This document shows, in pieces, positions 40,072 to 51,200 of a stretch of 64,000 bases of DNA. Under the pieces are notes generated by a model. It was given only the letters and a program-made list of their open reading frames with translations. It searched no databases and was not told the DNA's origin. A program made the position numbers and the translations under genes. The first letter of the stretch is position 1. Each line of letters opens with the position of its first letter. The DNA is from Isoperla grammatica (Eukaryota > Arthropoda > Insecta > Plecoptera > Perlodidae), in assembly GCA_945910005.1 (NCBI GenBank), contig CAMDTW010000165.1, positions 434,001-498,000 of the forward strand. Reading direction: 5' to 3'.

Positions 40072-40575
40072 CTAAAATAAAGTTAAAGATAAATTACAAA
40101 ACTATATCACGTCACAGTCCAAGGCTATAAATAATTTGGTGGTTTGGTAGACCAATTTCTAAATCTAAGGGATTCACCGCAATACAATACAAATAATAGA
40201 GCATCAAAAAACGGCCAAGCTCTAGATTAGAGTATAAGTATTTCTTTCAATAACGTCCCTTCAATTTTACCGCCAAATGACAATTAATAACCACAATGGA
40301 GAGCAAAGGGTAAATAACCACCACAAAAAGGTTTCATCTGAGGGCGGAGGACATATGGACCTAAGGTGCTTTTTATGTTAGGTGCTGCTGTTTATTTTAC
40401 AAAACAAAATTATGATATTCTGAAGAGACAAGCTGAATGGTGGTAGAATGCACAAAGCAGGGCGTGCAAGCGTGAGAAATATGATTAACAGTTTCGGAAA
40501 ATTTATTACAAAAATATTATAATTCATTAATATTTTTATCATCGACCCACAACACCCAGTCACTCACAACGCTCT
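40072..40575. other. AT-rich interior segment without recognisable genes
   Basis: About 500 bp between the exon-like fragment and the C20 run. A 61-codon minus-strand frame at 40,378-40,563 is hydrophobic but has no family signature and fits chance in AT-rich DNA. Nothing else is visible. Confidence 0.55.
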
Positions 40576-40595
40576 CCCCCCCCCCCCCCCCCCCC
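40576..40595. repeat. C20 homopolymer
   Basis: Twenty consecutive C residues on the plus strand. A second G/C-homopolymer region follows 55 bp downstream (two G7 runs). The exact length is prone to sequencing error. Confidence 0.9.
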
Positions 40596-40650
40596 TCAAT
40601 ATGGGTGAAGACCTAAATTACAGTGTGTGGTAGACGGCCCGAACGAAAAA

Positions 40651-40675
40651 GGGGGGGTCGGGGGGGTATGGCCCC
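40651..40675 (+). other. G-run cluster, possible quadruplex-forming site
   Basis: G7-TC-G7 at 40,651-40,666 is followed by GGCCCCCGG. Two runs of seven Gs can supply four G-triplets, so a quadruplex is sterically possible on the plus strand, and the C20 run gives another on the minus strand. Function is unknown. A 70-codon plus-strand frame crosses this run, but its composition is dictated by the homopolymers and it is not taken as a gene. Confidence 0.45.
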
Positions 40676-41004
40676 CGGAAAATGAATTTTTAACGTCCAA
40701 AGGGAAACAACGTAACAAAGGGAAAACGCAAGTCTTAACAAATAATGTATCGAACCCTTCCTATTCAAACCAAACCCTTATTAAAACGGCGCGTTTGAAT
40801 AAGATTGAACTTAGGCGAATAGTTGTCAACTCTGGCTAGTTAAAATCCTGCCAAAAAATATGTATTTTGATAAGCGAAGTATGTGAGACGAAGCCACAGC
40901 CGTAACTATTTTTCATACTAATAAATTATGTTAGATCCCTGTCTTGTGAATGCAAAAAATACAAAATAATCATATGCATATTAATTTTAGATTGTATGCT
41001 TCCT
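40676..41004. other. AT-rich spacer before microsatellite
   Basis: About 330 bp of unique AT-rich DNA with no gene-like signal. Confidence 0.55.
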
Positions 41005-41089
41005 TGTATGTATGTATGTATGTATGTATGTATGTATGTATGTATGTATGTATGTATGTATGTATGTATGTATGTATGTATGTATGTAT
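41005..41089. repeat. (TGTA)21 tetranucleotide microsatellite
   Basis: Eighty-five bases of perfect TGTA repeat without an interruption. The purity suggests either recent expansion or a young insertion. A length polymorphism between individuals is expected. Confidence 0.96.
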
Positions 41090-41837
41090 TTTAATTTACC
41101 TATAACTAAGATTATATTTAAAAAAAAGTAACGCATTTATATTGAAGCAAAATGTAATACAATTATTATAAGTCGTAAATAAAATTCGATGTACATTCGT
41201 CCAACCAAAGAGTAATTTCCGATCGAATAGCTCAACTTCGGTCTTCAGCCTGATGAACGATGAACGAAACCGTGTTAGCAAAGCAACCCAAAAACACAAC
41301 AGGATTTTGAAGATAATATTCATTGATATTGTCTTGAAAATATTAATACGAACTGAGAGGAAACTTACCTTCGTATTCTTGATTTTCAGGAACAATTGCA
41401 TTTTCACGTGATTTTTATAATAATGAACTTGTTCATAACGATGTTGAATCCTATTTTTGGTTTTAAAAACAGGAGTCGTCAATATACCGTTGCCAGTCAG
41501 TTTGGTTCTTGTTTCCTTTCTTCCGACCACACACACTCACACACAAACACACTCCACGACACGGATCAATATTCAGTGGATTAAACAAAAAATCGCAATA
41601 AGATTATGATACTAATAATGCACTAACTTATTGTTTTTGTCACGAAAGAACATGATAGCACACGTATAAGTAACGTCTAACACCCACGAAGTATAGACTT
41701 GTTGTGTAGTCCAGTCAGTGTTTTGAACTGTTTTGCTTACCACGGTGGGATTCCCACCCCACTCCGCCCACAACACATAATACCAATACAAAGAAAGCCT
41801 TATATTATTCACTTCTTCATAGTGCGGAATTCTGTGT
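41090..41837. other. Unique interior of element, right part
   Basis: This stretch lies between the microsatellite and the 51-bp minisatellite. It contains a 146-codon minus-strand frame (41,096-41,536) rich in K, F, I and N with no recognisable domain. It also contains a short minus-strand frame (41,612-41,812) interrupted by a possible donor GTAAGC near 41,738. Neither shows a family signature, so I do not call a gene. The short CA-rich run ACACACTCACACACAAACAC lies at about 41,530. Confidence 0.5.
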
Positions 41838-42336
41838 CAGCAGCTGGATTTGTGGTTGTGGAACGCTAGTGTTCCACCTGCAGTATTCCAGCAGCTGGAT
41901 TTGAGGTTGTGGAACGCTAGTGTTCCATCTGCAGTATTCCAGCAGATGGATTTGTGGTTGTGGAACGCTAGTGTTCCACCTGTAGTATTCCAGCAGCTGG
42001 ATTTGTGGTTGTGGAACGCTAGTGTTCCACCTGCAGTATTCCAGCAGCTGGATTTGTGGTTGTGGAACGCTAGTGTTCCATCTGCAGTATTCCAGCAGCT
42101 GGATTTGTGGTTGTGGAACGCTAGTGTTCCATCTGCAGTATTCCAGCAGCTGGATTTGTGGTTGTGGAACGCTAGTGTTCCGCCTGCAGTATTCCAGCAG
42201 CAGGATTTGTGGTTGTGGAACGCTAGTTTTCCGCCTGTAGTATTCCAGCAGCAGGATTTGTGGTTGTGGAACGCTAGTGTTCCGCCTGCAGTATTCCAGC
42301 AGCTGGATTTGTGGTTGTGGAACGCTAGTGTTCCAC
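41838..42336. repeat. 51-bp subterminal minisatellite (~9.8 copies)
   Basis: The unit starts CAGCAGCTGGATTTGTGG and contains GGAACGCTAGTGTTCC, a 16-base near-palindrome (two mismatches), followed by CTGCAGTATTC. Copies differ by single bases: GCAGATGG in the third, GCAGCAGG in three later ones, TTTTCC near 42,228. Because 51 is a multiple of 3 and the unit lacks stops in several frames, long frames stay open on both strands (180-190 codons). They encode only 17-residue repeats and are not taken as genes. Confidence 0.93.
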
Positions 42337-42390
42337 TTAAGGACGAATATTCCGGCAGTAATCCGCTTATGGAACACAACCGGACATAAA

Positions 42391-42406
42391 TCTGTGCTTG
42401 CTGGGA
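42391..42406 (-). repeat. Right terminal inverted repeat
   Basis: Read on the minus strand this end is TCCCAGCAAGCACAGA, matching 12 of 16 bases of the left end. Inside it lies CTTATGGAACAC (about 42,366-42,377). A related CTTATGGAATAC lies inside the left end (about 38,124) in the same orientation, so the ends share direct as well as inverted similarity. Confidence 0.72.
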
Positions 42407-42652
42407 TGTCACTGACTTAGCGCAGGGTTTATCAAGTACAAATCACCGTCACAATAGAGAAAACATGCGTTGTCTTCATATGTTGCATGTAGTTGCTCTC
42501 ATGTCACTGACTTAGCGCAGGGTTTATCAAGTACAGTCACCTTCACAAGCGAGGAAACATGCGTTGTCTTCATATGTTGCATGTAGTTTCTCTCATGTCA
42601 CTGACTTAGCGCAGGGTTTATCAAGTACACTCACCTTCACAAGCGAGGAAAC

Positions 42653-45600
42653 ATGCGTTGTCTTCATATGTTGCATGTAGTTGCTCTCATGTCACTGACT
42701 TTGCGCAGAGTTTATCAAGTACAGTCACCTTCACAAGCGAGGAAACATGCGTTGTCTTCATATGTTGCATGTAGTTGCTCTCATGTCACTGACTTAGCGC
42801 AGGGTTTATCAAGTACAGTCACCGTCACAAGCGAGGAAACATGCGTTGTCTTCATATGTTGCATGTAGTTGCTTTCATGTCACTGACTTAGCGCAGGGTT
42901 TTTTCAAGTACAGTTACCTTCACAAGCGAGGAAATATGCGTTGTCTTCATATGTTGCATGTAGTTGCTCTCATGTCACTGACATAGCGCAGGGTTTATCA
43001 AGTACAGTCACCGTCACAATAGAGAAAACATGCGTTGTCTTCATATGTTGCATGTAGTTGCTCTCATATCACTCACTTAGCGCAGGGTTTATCAAGTATA
43101 GTCACGGTCACAATATAGAAAACATGCGATGTCTTCATATGTTGCATGTAGTTGCTCTCATATCACTGACTTAGCGCTGGGTTTATCAAGTACAGTCACC
43201 GTCACAAGCGAGGAAACATGCGTTGTCTTCATATGTTGCATGTAGTTTCTCTCATGTCACTGACTTAGCGCAGGGTTTATCAAGTACACTCACCATCACA
43301 AGCGAGGAAACATGCGTTGTCTTCATATGTTGCATGAAGTTGCTCTCATGTCACTACCTTGCGCAGGGTTTATCAAGTACAGTCACCTTCACAAGCGAGG
43401 AAACATGCGTTGTCTACATATGTTGCATGTAGTTGCTCTCATGTCACTGACTTAGCGCAGGGTTTATCAAGTACAGTCACCGTCACAAGCGAGGAAACAT
43501 GCGTTGTCTTCATATGTTGCATGTAGTTGCTCTCATGTCACTGACTTAGCGCAGGGTTTTTTCAAGTACAGTCACCTTCACAAGCGAGGAAACATGCGTT
43601 GTCTTCATATGTTGCATGTAGTTGCTCTCATGTCACTGACTTAGCGCAGGGTTTTTTCAAGTACAGTCACCTTCACAAGCGAGGAAACATGCGTTGTCTT
43701 CATATGTTGCATGTAGTTGCTCTCATGCCACTGACATAGCGCAGGGTTTATCACGTACAGTCACCGTCACAAGCGAGAAAACATGCGTTGTCTTCATATG
43801 TTGCATGTAGTTGCTCTCATATCACTGACTTAGCGCAGGGTTTTTCACGTACAGTCACCGTCACAAGCGAGGAAACATGCGTTGTCCTAATATGTTGCAT
43901 GTAGTTGCTCTCATGTCACTGACTTAGCGCAGGGTTTATCAACACAGTCACCGTCACAAGCGAGGAAACATGCGTTGTCCTAATATGTTGCATGTGGTTG
44001 CTCTCATGTCACCGACTTAGCGCAGGGTTTATCAAGTACAGTCACCTTCACAAGCGAGGAAACATGCGTTGTCTTCATATGTTGCATGTAGTTGCTCTCA
44101 TGTCACTGACTTAGCGCAGGGTTTATCAAGTACAGTCACCTTCACAAGCGAGGAAACATGCGTTGTCTTCATATGTTGCATGTAGTTGCTCTCATGTCAC
44201 TGACTTAGCGCAGGGTTTATCAAGTACAGTCACCGTCACAAGCGAGGAAACATGCATTGTAATCATATGTTGCATGTAGTTGCTCTCATGTCACTGACTT
44301 AGCGCAAAGTTTATCAAGTACAGTCACCGTCACAAGCGAGGATACATGCGTTGTCTTCATATGTTGTATGTAGTTGCTCTCATGGCACTGACTTAGCGCA
44401 GGGTTTATCAAGTACAGTCACCATCACAAGCGAGAAAACATGCGTTGTCGTCATATGTTGCATGTAGTTGCTCTCATGTCACTGACTAAGCGCAGGGTTT
44501 ATCAAGTACAGTCACCGTCACAAGCGAGGAAACATGCGTTGTCTTCATATGTTGCATGTAGTTGCTCTCATGTCACTGACTTAGCGCAGGGTTTATCAAG
44601 AACAGTACCCGTCACAAGCGAGGAAACATGCGTTGTCTTCATATGTTGCATGTAGTTGCTCTCATGACACTGACTTAGCGCAGGGTTTATCAAATACAGT
44701 CACCATCACAAGCGAGAAAACATGCGTTGTCGTCATATGTTGCATGTAGTTGCTCTCATGTCACTGATTTAGCGCAGGGTTTATCAAGTACAGTCACCGT
44801 CACAAGCGAGGAAACATGCGTTGTCTTCATATGTTGCATGTAGTTGCTCTCATGTCACTGACTTAGCGCATGGTTTATCAAGTACAGTCACCGTCACAAG
44901 CGAGGAAACATGCGTTGTCTTCATATGTTGCATGTAGTTGCTCTCATGTCACTGACTTAGCGCAGGGTTTATCAAGTACAGGCACCGTCACAAGCGAGGA
45001 AACATGCGTTGTCTTCATATGTTGCATGTAGTTGCTCTCATGTCACTGACTTAGCGCAGGGTTTATCAAGTACAGTCAACGTCACAAGCGAGGAAACATG
45101 CATTGTCTTCATATAATGTTGCATGTACTTGCTCTCATGTCACTGACTTAGCGCAGGGTTTATCACGTACAGTCACCGTCACAAGCGAGGAAACATGCGT
45201 TGTCTTCAAATGTTGCATGTTGTTGCTCTCATGTCAGTGACTTAGCGCAGGGTTTATCACGTACAGGCACCGTCACAAGCGAGGAAATATGCGTTGTCCT
45301 CATATGTTGCATGTAGTTGCTCTCATGCCATTGACATAGCGCAGGGTTTATCAAGTACAGTCACCTTCACAAGCGAGGAAACATGCGTTGCCATCATATG
45401 TTGCATGTAGTTGCTCTCATGTCACTGACTTAGCGCAGGGTTTATCACGTACATTCACCTTCACAAGCGAGGAACATGCGTTGTCTTCATATGTTGCATG
45501 TAGTTTCTCTCATGTCACTGACTTACCGCAGGGTTTATCAAGTACAGTCACCGTCACAAGCGAGGAAACATGCGTTGTTTTCATATGTTGCATGTAGTTG

Positions 45601-48201
45601 CTCTCATGTCACTGACTTTACGCAGGGTTTATCACGTACAGTCACCTTCACAAGCGAGGAAACATGCGTTGTCTTCATATGTTGCATGTAGTTGCTCTCA
45701 TGTCACTGACTTAGCGCAGGGTTTATCACGTACAGTCACCGTCACAAGCGAGGAAGCATGCGTTGTCTTAATATGTTGCATGTAGTTGCTCTCATATCAC
45801 TGACTTAGCGCAGGGTTTGTCACGTACAGTCACCTTCACAAGCGAGGAAACATGCGTTGTCTTCATATGTTGCATGTAGTTGCTCCCATGTCACTGACTT
45901 AGCGCAGGGTTTATCAAGTTCAGTCACCGTCACAATAGAGAAAACATGCATTGTCTTCATATGTTGCATGTAGTTGCTCTCATGTCACTGACTTAGCGCA
46001 AGGTTTATCACGAACAGTTACCTTCACATCGAGGAAACATGCGTTGTCTTCATATGTTGCATGTAGTTGCTCTCATGTCACTGACTTAGCGCAGGCTTTA
46101 TCAAGTACAGTCACCTTCACAAGCGAGGAAACATGCGTTGTCTTCATATGTTGCATGTAGTTGCTCTCATGTCACTGACATAGCGCAGGGTTTATCAAGT
46201 ACAGTCACCTTCACAAGCGAGGAAACATGCGTTGTCTTCATATGTTGTATGTAGTTGCTCTCATGTCACTGACTAAGGGCAGGGTTTATCAAGTACAGTC
46301 ACCTTCACAAGCGAGGAAACATGCGTTGTCTTCATATGTTGCATGTAGTTGCTCTCATGTCACTGACTTAGCGCAGGGTTTATCAAGTACAGTCACCTTC
46401 ACAAGCGTGGAAACATGTTTTGTCTTCATATGTTGCATGTAGTTGCTCTCATGTCACTGACTTTGCGCAGGGTTTATCAAGTACAGTCACCTTCACAAGC
46501 GAGGAAACATGCGTTGTCTTCATATGTTGCATGTCGTTGCTCTCATGTCACTGACTTAGCGCAGGGTTTATCAAGTACAGTCACCTTCACAAGCGAGGAA
46601 ACATGCGTTGTCTTCATATGTTGTATGTTGTTGCTCTCATGTCACTGACTTAGCGCAGGGTTTATCAAGTATAGTCACCTTCACAAGCGAGGAAACATGC
46701 GTTGTCTTCATATGTTGCATGATGTTGCTCTCATGTCACTGACTGAGCGCAGGGTTTATCAAGTACAGTCACCGTCACAAGCGAGGAAACATGCGTTGTC
46801 TTCAAATGTTGCATGTAGTTGCTCTCATGTCAGTGACTTAGCGCAGGGTTTATCACGTAAAGTCACCGTCACAAGCGAGGAAATATGCGTTGTCCTCATA
46901 TGTTGCATGTAGTTGCTCTCATGCCATTGACTTAGCGCAGGGTTTATCAAGTACAGTCACCGTCACAAGCGAGGAAACATGCGTTGTCATCATATGTTGC
47001 ATGTAGTTGCTCTCATGTCACTGACTTAGCGCAGGGTTTATCACGTACAGTAACCTTCACAAGCGAGGAAACATGCGTTGTCTTCATATGTTGCATGAAG
47101 TTTCTCTCATGTCACTGACTTACCGCAGGGTTTATCAAGTACAGTCACCTTCACAAGCGAGGAAACATGCGTTGTCTTCATATGTTGCATGTAGTTGCTC
47201 TCATGTCACTGACTTAGCGCAGGGTTTATCACGTACAGTCACCTTCACAAGCGAGGAAACATGTGTTGTCTTCATATGTTGCATGTAGTTGCTCTTATGT
47301 CACTGACTTAGCGCAGGGTTTATCACGTACGGTCACCTTCACAAGCGAGGAAACATGAGTTGTCCTCATATGTTGCATGTAGTTGCTCTCATGTCACTGA
47401 CTTAGCGCAGGGTTAATCTCGTACAGTCACCGTCACAAGCGAGGAAACATGCGTTGTCTTCATATGTTGCATGTAGTTGCTTTTATGTCACTGACTTAGC
47501 GCAGGGTTTATCAAGTACAGTCACCGTCACAAGCGAGGAAACATGCGTTGTCCTAATATTTTGCATGTAGTTGCTGTCATGTCACTGACTTAGCGCAGGG
47601 TTTATCACGTACAGTCACCTTCACAAGCGAGGAAACATGCATTGCCTTCATATGTTGCATGTAGTTGCTCTCATGTCACTGACTTATCGCAGGGTTTATC
47701 AAGTACAGTCACCGTCACAATATAGAAAGCATGCGTTGTCTTCATATGTTGCATGTAGTTGCTCTCTTGTCACTGACTTAGCGCAAGGTTTATCAAGTAT
47801 AGTCACCGTCACAATAGGGAAAACATGCGTTGTCTTCATATGTTGCATGTAGTTGCTCTCATGTCACTGACTTAGCGCAGGGTTTATCAAGTACAGTCAC
47901 CGTGACAAGCGAGGAAACATGCGTTGTCCTCATATGTTGCATGTAGTTGCTCTCATGTCACTGACTTAGCGCAGGGTTTATCAAGTACAAATCACCGTCA
48001 CAATAGAGAAAACATGCGTTGTCTTCATATGTTGCATGTAGTTGCTCTCATGTCACTGACTTAGCGCAGGGTTTATCAAGTACAGTCACCTTCACAAGCG
48101 AGGAAACATGCGTTGTCTTCATATGTTGCATGTAGTTTCTCTCATGTCACTGACTTAGCGCAGGGTTTATCAAGTACACTCACCTTCACAAGCAAGGAAA
48201 C
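42653..48201. repeat. Core unit U6, class E, 59-mer (5,549 bp)
   Basis: This unit is 97 bp shorter than U1. Exactly one monomer is missing, the 97-bp TATTATG variant that should lie near 46,740. The two neighbours are fused, so GCATGATGTTGC runs straight into ACTGACTGAGCG. All other class E markers are present (CGAGGAACATG at 45,469). Late in the unit it carries AATAGGGAAAAC (about 47,814), shared with U2 and with the E part of U7. Confidence 0.87.
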
Positions 48202-51200
48202 ATGCGTTGTCTTCATATGTTGCATGTAGTTGCTCTCATGTCACTGACTTTGCGCAGAGTTTATCAAGTACAGTCACCTTCACAAGCGAGGAAACATGCG
48301 TTGTCTTCATTTGTTGCATGTAGTTGCTCTCATGTCACTGACTTAGCGCAAGGTTTATCAAGTACAGTCACCGTCACAAGCGAGGAAACATGCGTTGTCT
48401 TCATATGTTGCATGTAGTTGCTTTCATGTCACTGACTTAGCGCAGGGTTTTTTCAAGTACAGTTACCTTCACAAGCGAGGAAATATGCGTTGTCTTCATA
48501 TGTTGCATGTAGTTGCTCTCATGTCACTGACATAGCGCTGGGTTTATCAAGTACAGTCACCGTCACAATAGAGAAAACATGCGTTGTCTTCATATGTTGC
48601 ATGTAGTTGCTCTCATATCACTCACTTAGCGCAGGGTTTATCAAGTATAGTCACGGTCACAATAGAGAAAACATGCGATGTCTTCATATGTTGCATGTAG
48701 TTTCTCTCATATCACTGACTTAGCGCAGGGTTTATCAAGTACAGTCACCGTCACAAGCGAGGAAACATGCGTTGTCTTCATATGTTGCATGTAGTTTCTC
48801 TCATGTCACTGACTTAGCGCAGGGTTTATCAAGTACACTCACCATCACAAGCGAGGAAACATGCGTTGTCTTCATATGTTGCATGAAGTTGCTCTCATGT
48901 CACTACCTTGCGCAGGGTTTATCAAGTACAGTCACCTTCACAAGCGAGGAAACATGCGTTGTCTACATATGTTGCATGTAGTTGCTCTCATGTCACTGAC
49001 TTAGCGCAGGGTTTATCAAGTACAGTCACCGTCACAAGCGAGGAAACATGCGTTGTCTTCATATGTTGCATGTAGTTGCTCTCATGTCACTGACTTAGCG
49101 CAGGGTTTTTTCAAATACAGTCACCTTCACAAGCGAGGAAACATGCGTTGTCTTCATATGTTGCATGTAGTTGCTCTCATGTCACTGACTTAGCGCAGGG
49201 TTTTTTCAAGTACAGTCACCTTCACAAGCGAGGAAACATGCGTTGTCTTCATATGTTGCATGTAGTTGCTCTCATGCCACTGACATAGCGCAGGGTTTAT
49301 CACGTACAGTCACCGTCACAAGCGAGAAAACATGCGTTGTCTTCATATGTTGCATGTAGTTGCTCTCATATCACTGACTTAGCGCAGGGTTTTTCACGTA
49401 CAGTCACCGTCACAAGCGAGGAAACATGCGTTGTCCTAATATGTTGCATGTAGTTGCTCTCATGTCACTGACTTAGCGCAGGGTTTATCAACACAGTCAC
49501 CGTCACAAGCGAGGAAACATGCGTTGTCCTAATATGTTGCATGTGGTTGCTCTCATGTCACCGACTTAGCGCAGGGTTTATCAAGTACAGTCACCTTCAC
49601 AAGCGAGGAAACATGCGTTGTCTTCATATGTTGCATGTAGTTGCTCTCATGTCACTGACTTAGCGCGGGGTTTATCACGTACAGTCACCTTCACAAGCGA
49701 GGAAACATGCGTTGTCTTCATATGTTGCATGTAGTTGCTCTCATGTCACTGACTTAGCGCAGGGTTTATCAAGTACAGTCACCGTCACAAGCGAGGAAAC
49801 ATGCAATGTAATCATATGTTGCATGTAGTTGCTCTCATGTCACTGACTTAGCGCAAAGTTTATCAAGTACAGTCACCGTCACAAGCGAGGAAACATGCGT
49901 TGTCTTCATATGTTGTATGTAGTTGCTCACATGACACTGACTTAGCGCAGGGTTTATCAAGTACAGTCACCATCACAAGCGAGAAAACATGCGTTGTCGT
50001 CATATGTTGCATGTAGTTGCTCTCATGTCACTGACTAAGCGCAGGGTTTATCAAGTACAGTCACCGTCACAAGCGAGGAAACATGCGTTGTCTTCATATG
50101 TTGCATGTAGTTGCTCTCATGTCACTGATTTAGCGCAGGGTTTATCAAGAACAGTACCCGTCACAAGCGAGAAAACATGCGTTGTCTTCATATGTTGCAT
50201 GTAGTTGCTCTCATGACACTGACTTAGCGCAGGGTTTATCAAATACAGTCACCATCACAAGCGAGAAAACATGCGTTGTCGTCATATGTTGCATGTAGTT
50301 GCTCTCATGTCACTGATTTAGCGCAGGGTTTATCAAGTACAGTCACCGTCACAAGCGAGGAAACATGCGTTGTCTTCATAAGTTGCATGTAGTTGCTCTC
50401 ATGTCACTGACTTAGCGCATGGTTTATCAAGTACAGTCACCGTCACAAGCGAGGAAACATGCGTTGTCTTCATATGTTGCATGTAGTTGCTCTCATGTCA
50501 CTGACTTAGCGCAGGGTTTATCAAGTACAGGCACCGTCACAAGCGAGGAAACATGCGTTGTCTTCATATGTTGCATGTAGTTGCTCTCATGTCACTGACT
50601 TAGCGCAGGGTTTATCAAGTACAGTCAACGTCACAAGCGAGGAAACATGCATTGTCTTCATATAATGTTGCATGTACTTGCTCTCATGTCACTGACTTAG
50701 CGCAGGGTTTATCACGTACAGTCACCGTCACAAGCGAGGAAACATGCATTGTCTTCAAATGTTGCATGTAGTTGCTCTCATGTCAGTGACTAAGCGCAGG
50801 GTTTATCACGTACAGTCACCGTCACAAGCGAGGAAATATGCGTTGTCCTCATATGTTGCATGTAGTTGCTCTCATGCCATTGACATAGCGCAGGGTTTAT
50901 CAAGTACAGTCACCTTCACAAGCGAGGAAACATGCGTTGCCATCATATGTTGCATGTAGTTGCTCTCATGTCACTGACTTAGCGCAGGGTTTATCACGTA
51001 CATTCACCTTCACAAGCGAGGAAACATGCGTTGTCTTCATATGTTGCATGTAGTTTCTCTCATGTCACTGACTTACCGCAGGGTTTATCAAGTACAGTCA
51101 CCGTCACAAGCGAGGAAACATGCGTTGTTTTCATATGTTGCATGTAGTTGCTCTCATGTCACTGACTTTACGCAGGGTTTATCACGTACAGTCACCTTCA

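Larger units (their letters stand above)
38096..42406. mobile_element. Non-autonomous DNA element nested in satellite, superfamily uncertain
   Basis: A 4,311-bp insertion splits one monomer between CTCTCA and TGTCACTG. The uninterrupted site is visible in other core units (for example 19,501-19,600), so insertion lost nothing. The 16 terminal bases at each end form an imperfect inverted pair, TCCCAAGTAGCACAAA at the left and the complement of TCCCAGCAAGCACAGA at the right (12 of 16 match). The data fit either a 4,311-bp element placed between A and T without duplication, or a 4,309-bp element (CCCA...TGGG) with a 2-bp AT duplication. A/T placement and a TC start recall Helitrons, but there is no CTRR end and no clear 3' hairpin, and paired inverted ends are atypical for them. 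No transposase, Rep/helicase, integrase or reverse transcriptase is visible, so mobilisation in trans is inferred. Confidence 0.88.
32696..42652. repeat. Core unit U5, class E, 60-mer interrupted by a transposon
   Basis: The marker-to-marker distance is 9,957 bp. Subtracting the 4,311-bp insertion leaves 5,646 bp, the full 60-monomer length. It is class E (CGAGGAACATG at 35,511). Its first 1.45 kb matches U4, including the rare TCTTCTTATG (29,694 and 33,645). A private change AAAAATGCATTG occurs near 34,293. The transposon sits in the monomer between the GTGACAAGCG and ACAAATCACC markers. Confidence 0.88.

Noticed and set aside
41224..41290. A stretch near TCAGCCTGATGAACGATGAA that recalls spacer sequence seen in some invertebrate retroelements
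   Set aside because: The resemblance is from memory only. No reverse transcriptase, LTR or primer-binding site accompanies it.
41096..41536. 146-codon minus-strand frame, possible transposase remnant
   Set aside because: It has no DDE/D, zinc-finger or helicase motif, composition typical of AT-rich non-coding DNA, and no partner frame.
38096..42406. Canonical Helitron
   Set aside because: The A/T insertion point and TC start fit, but the other end is TGCTGGGA, not CTRR. There is no convincing hairpin just inside it, and the ends form an inverted pair. It is left as unclassified.
41817..42412. Long open frames on both strands (179, 186 and 191 codons) over the right end of the element
   Set aside because: They lie over a 51-bp minisatellite. 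51 is divisible by 3, so any frame without a stop in one unit stays open through all copies. The product is a 17-residue repeat with no known domain.
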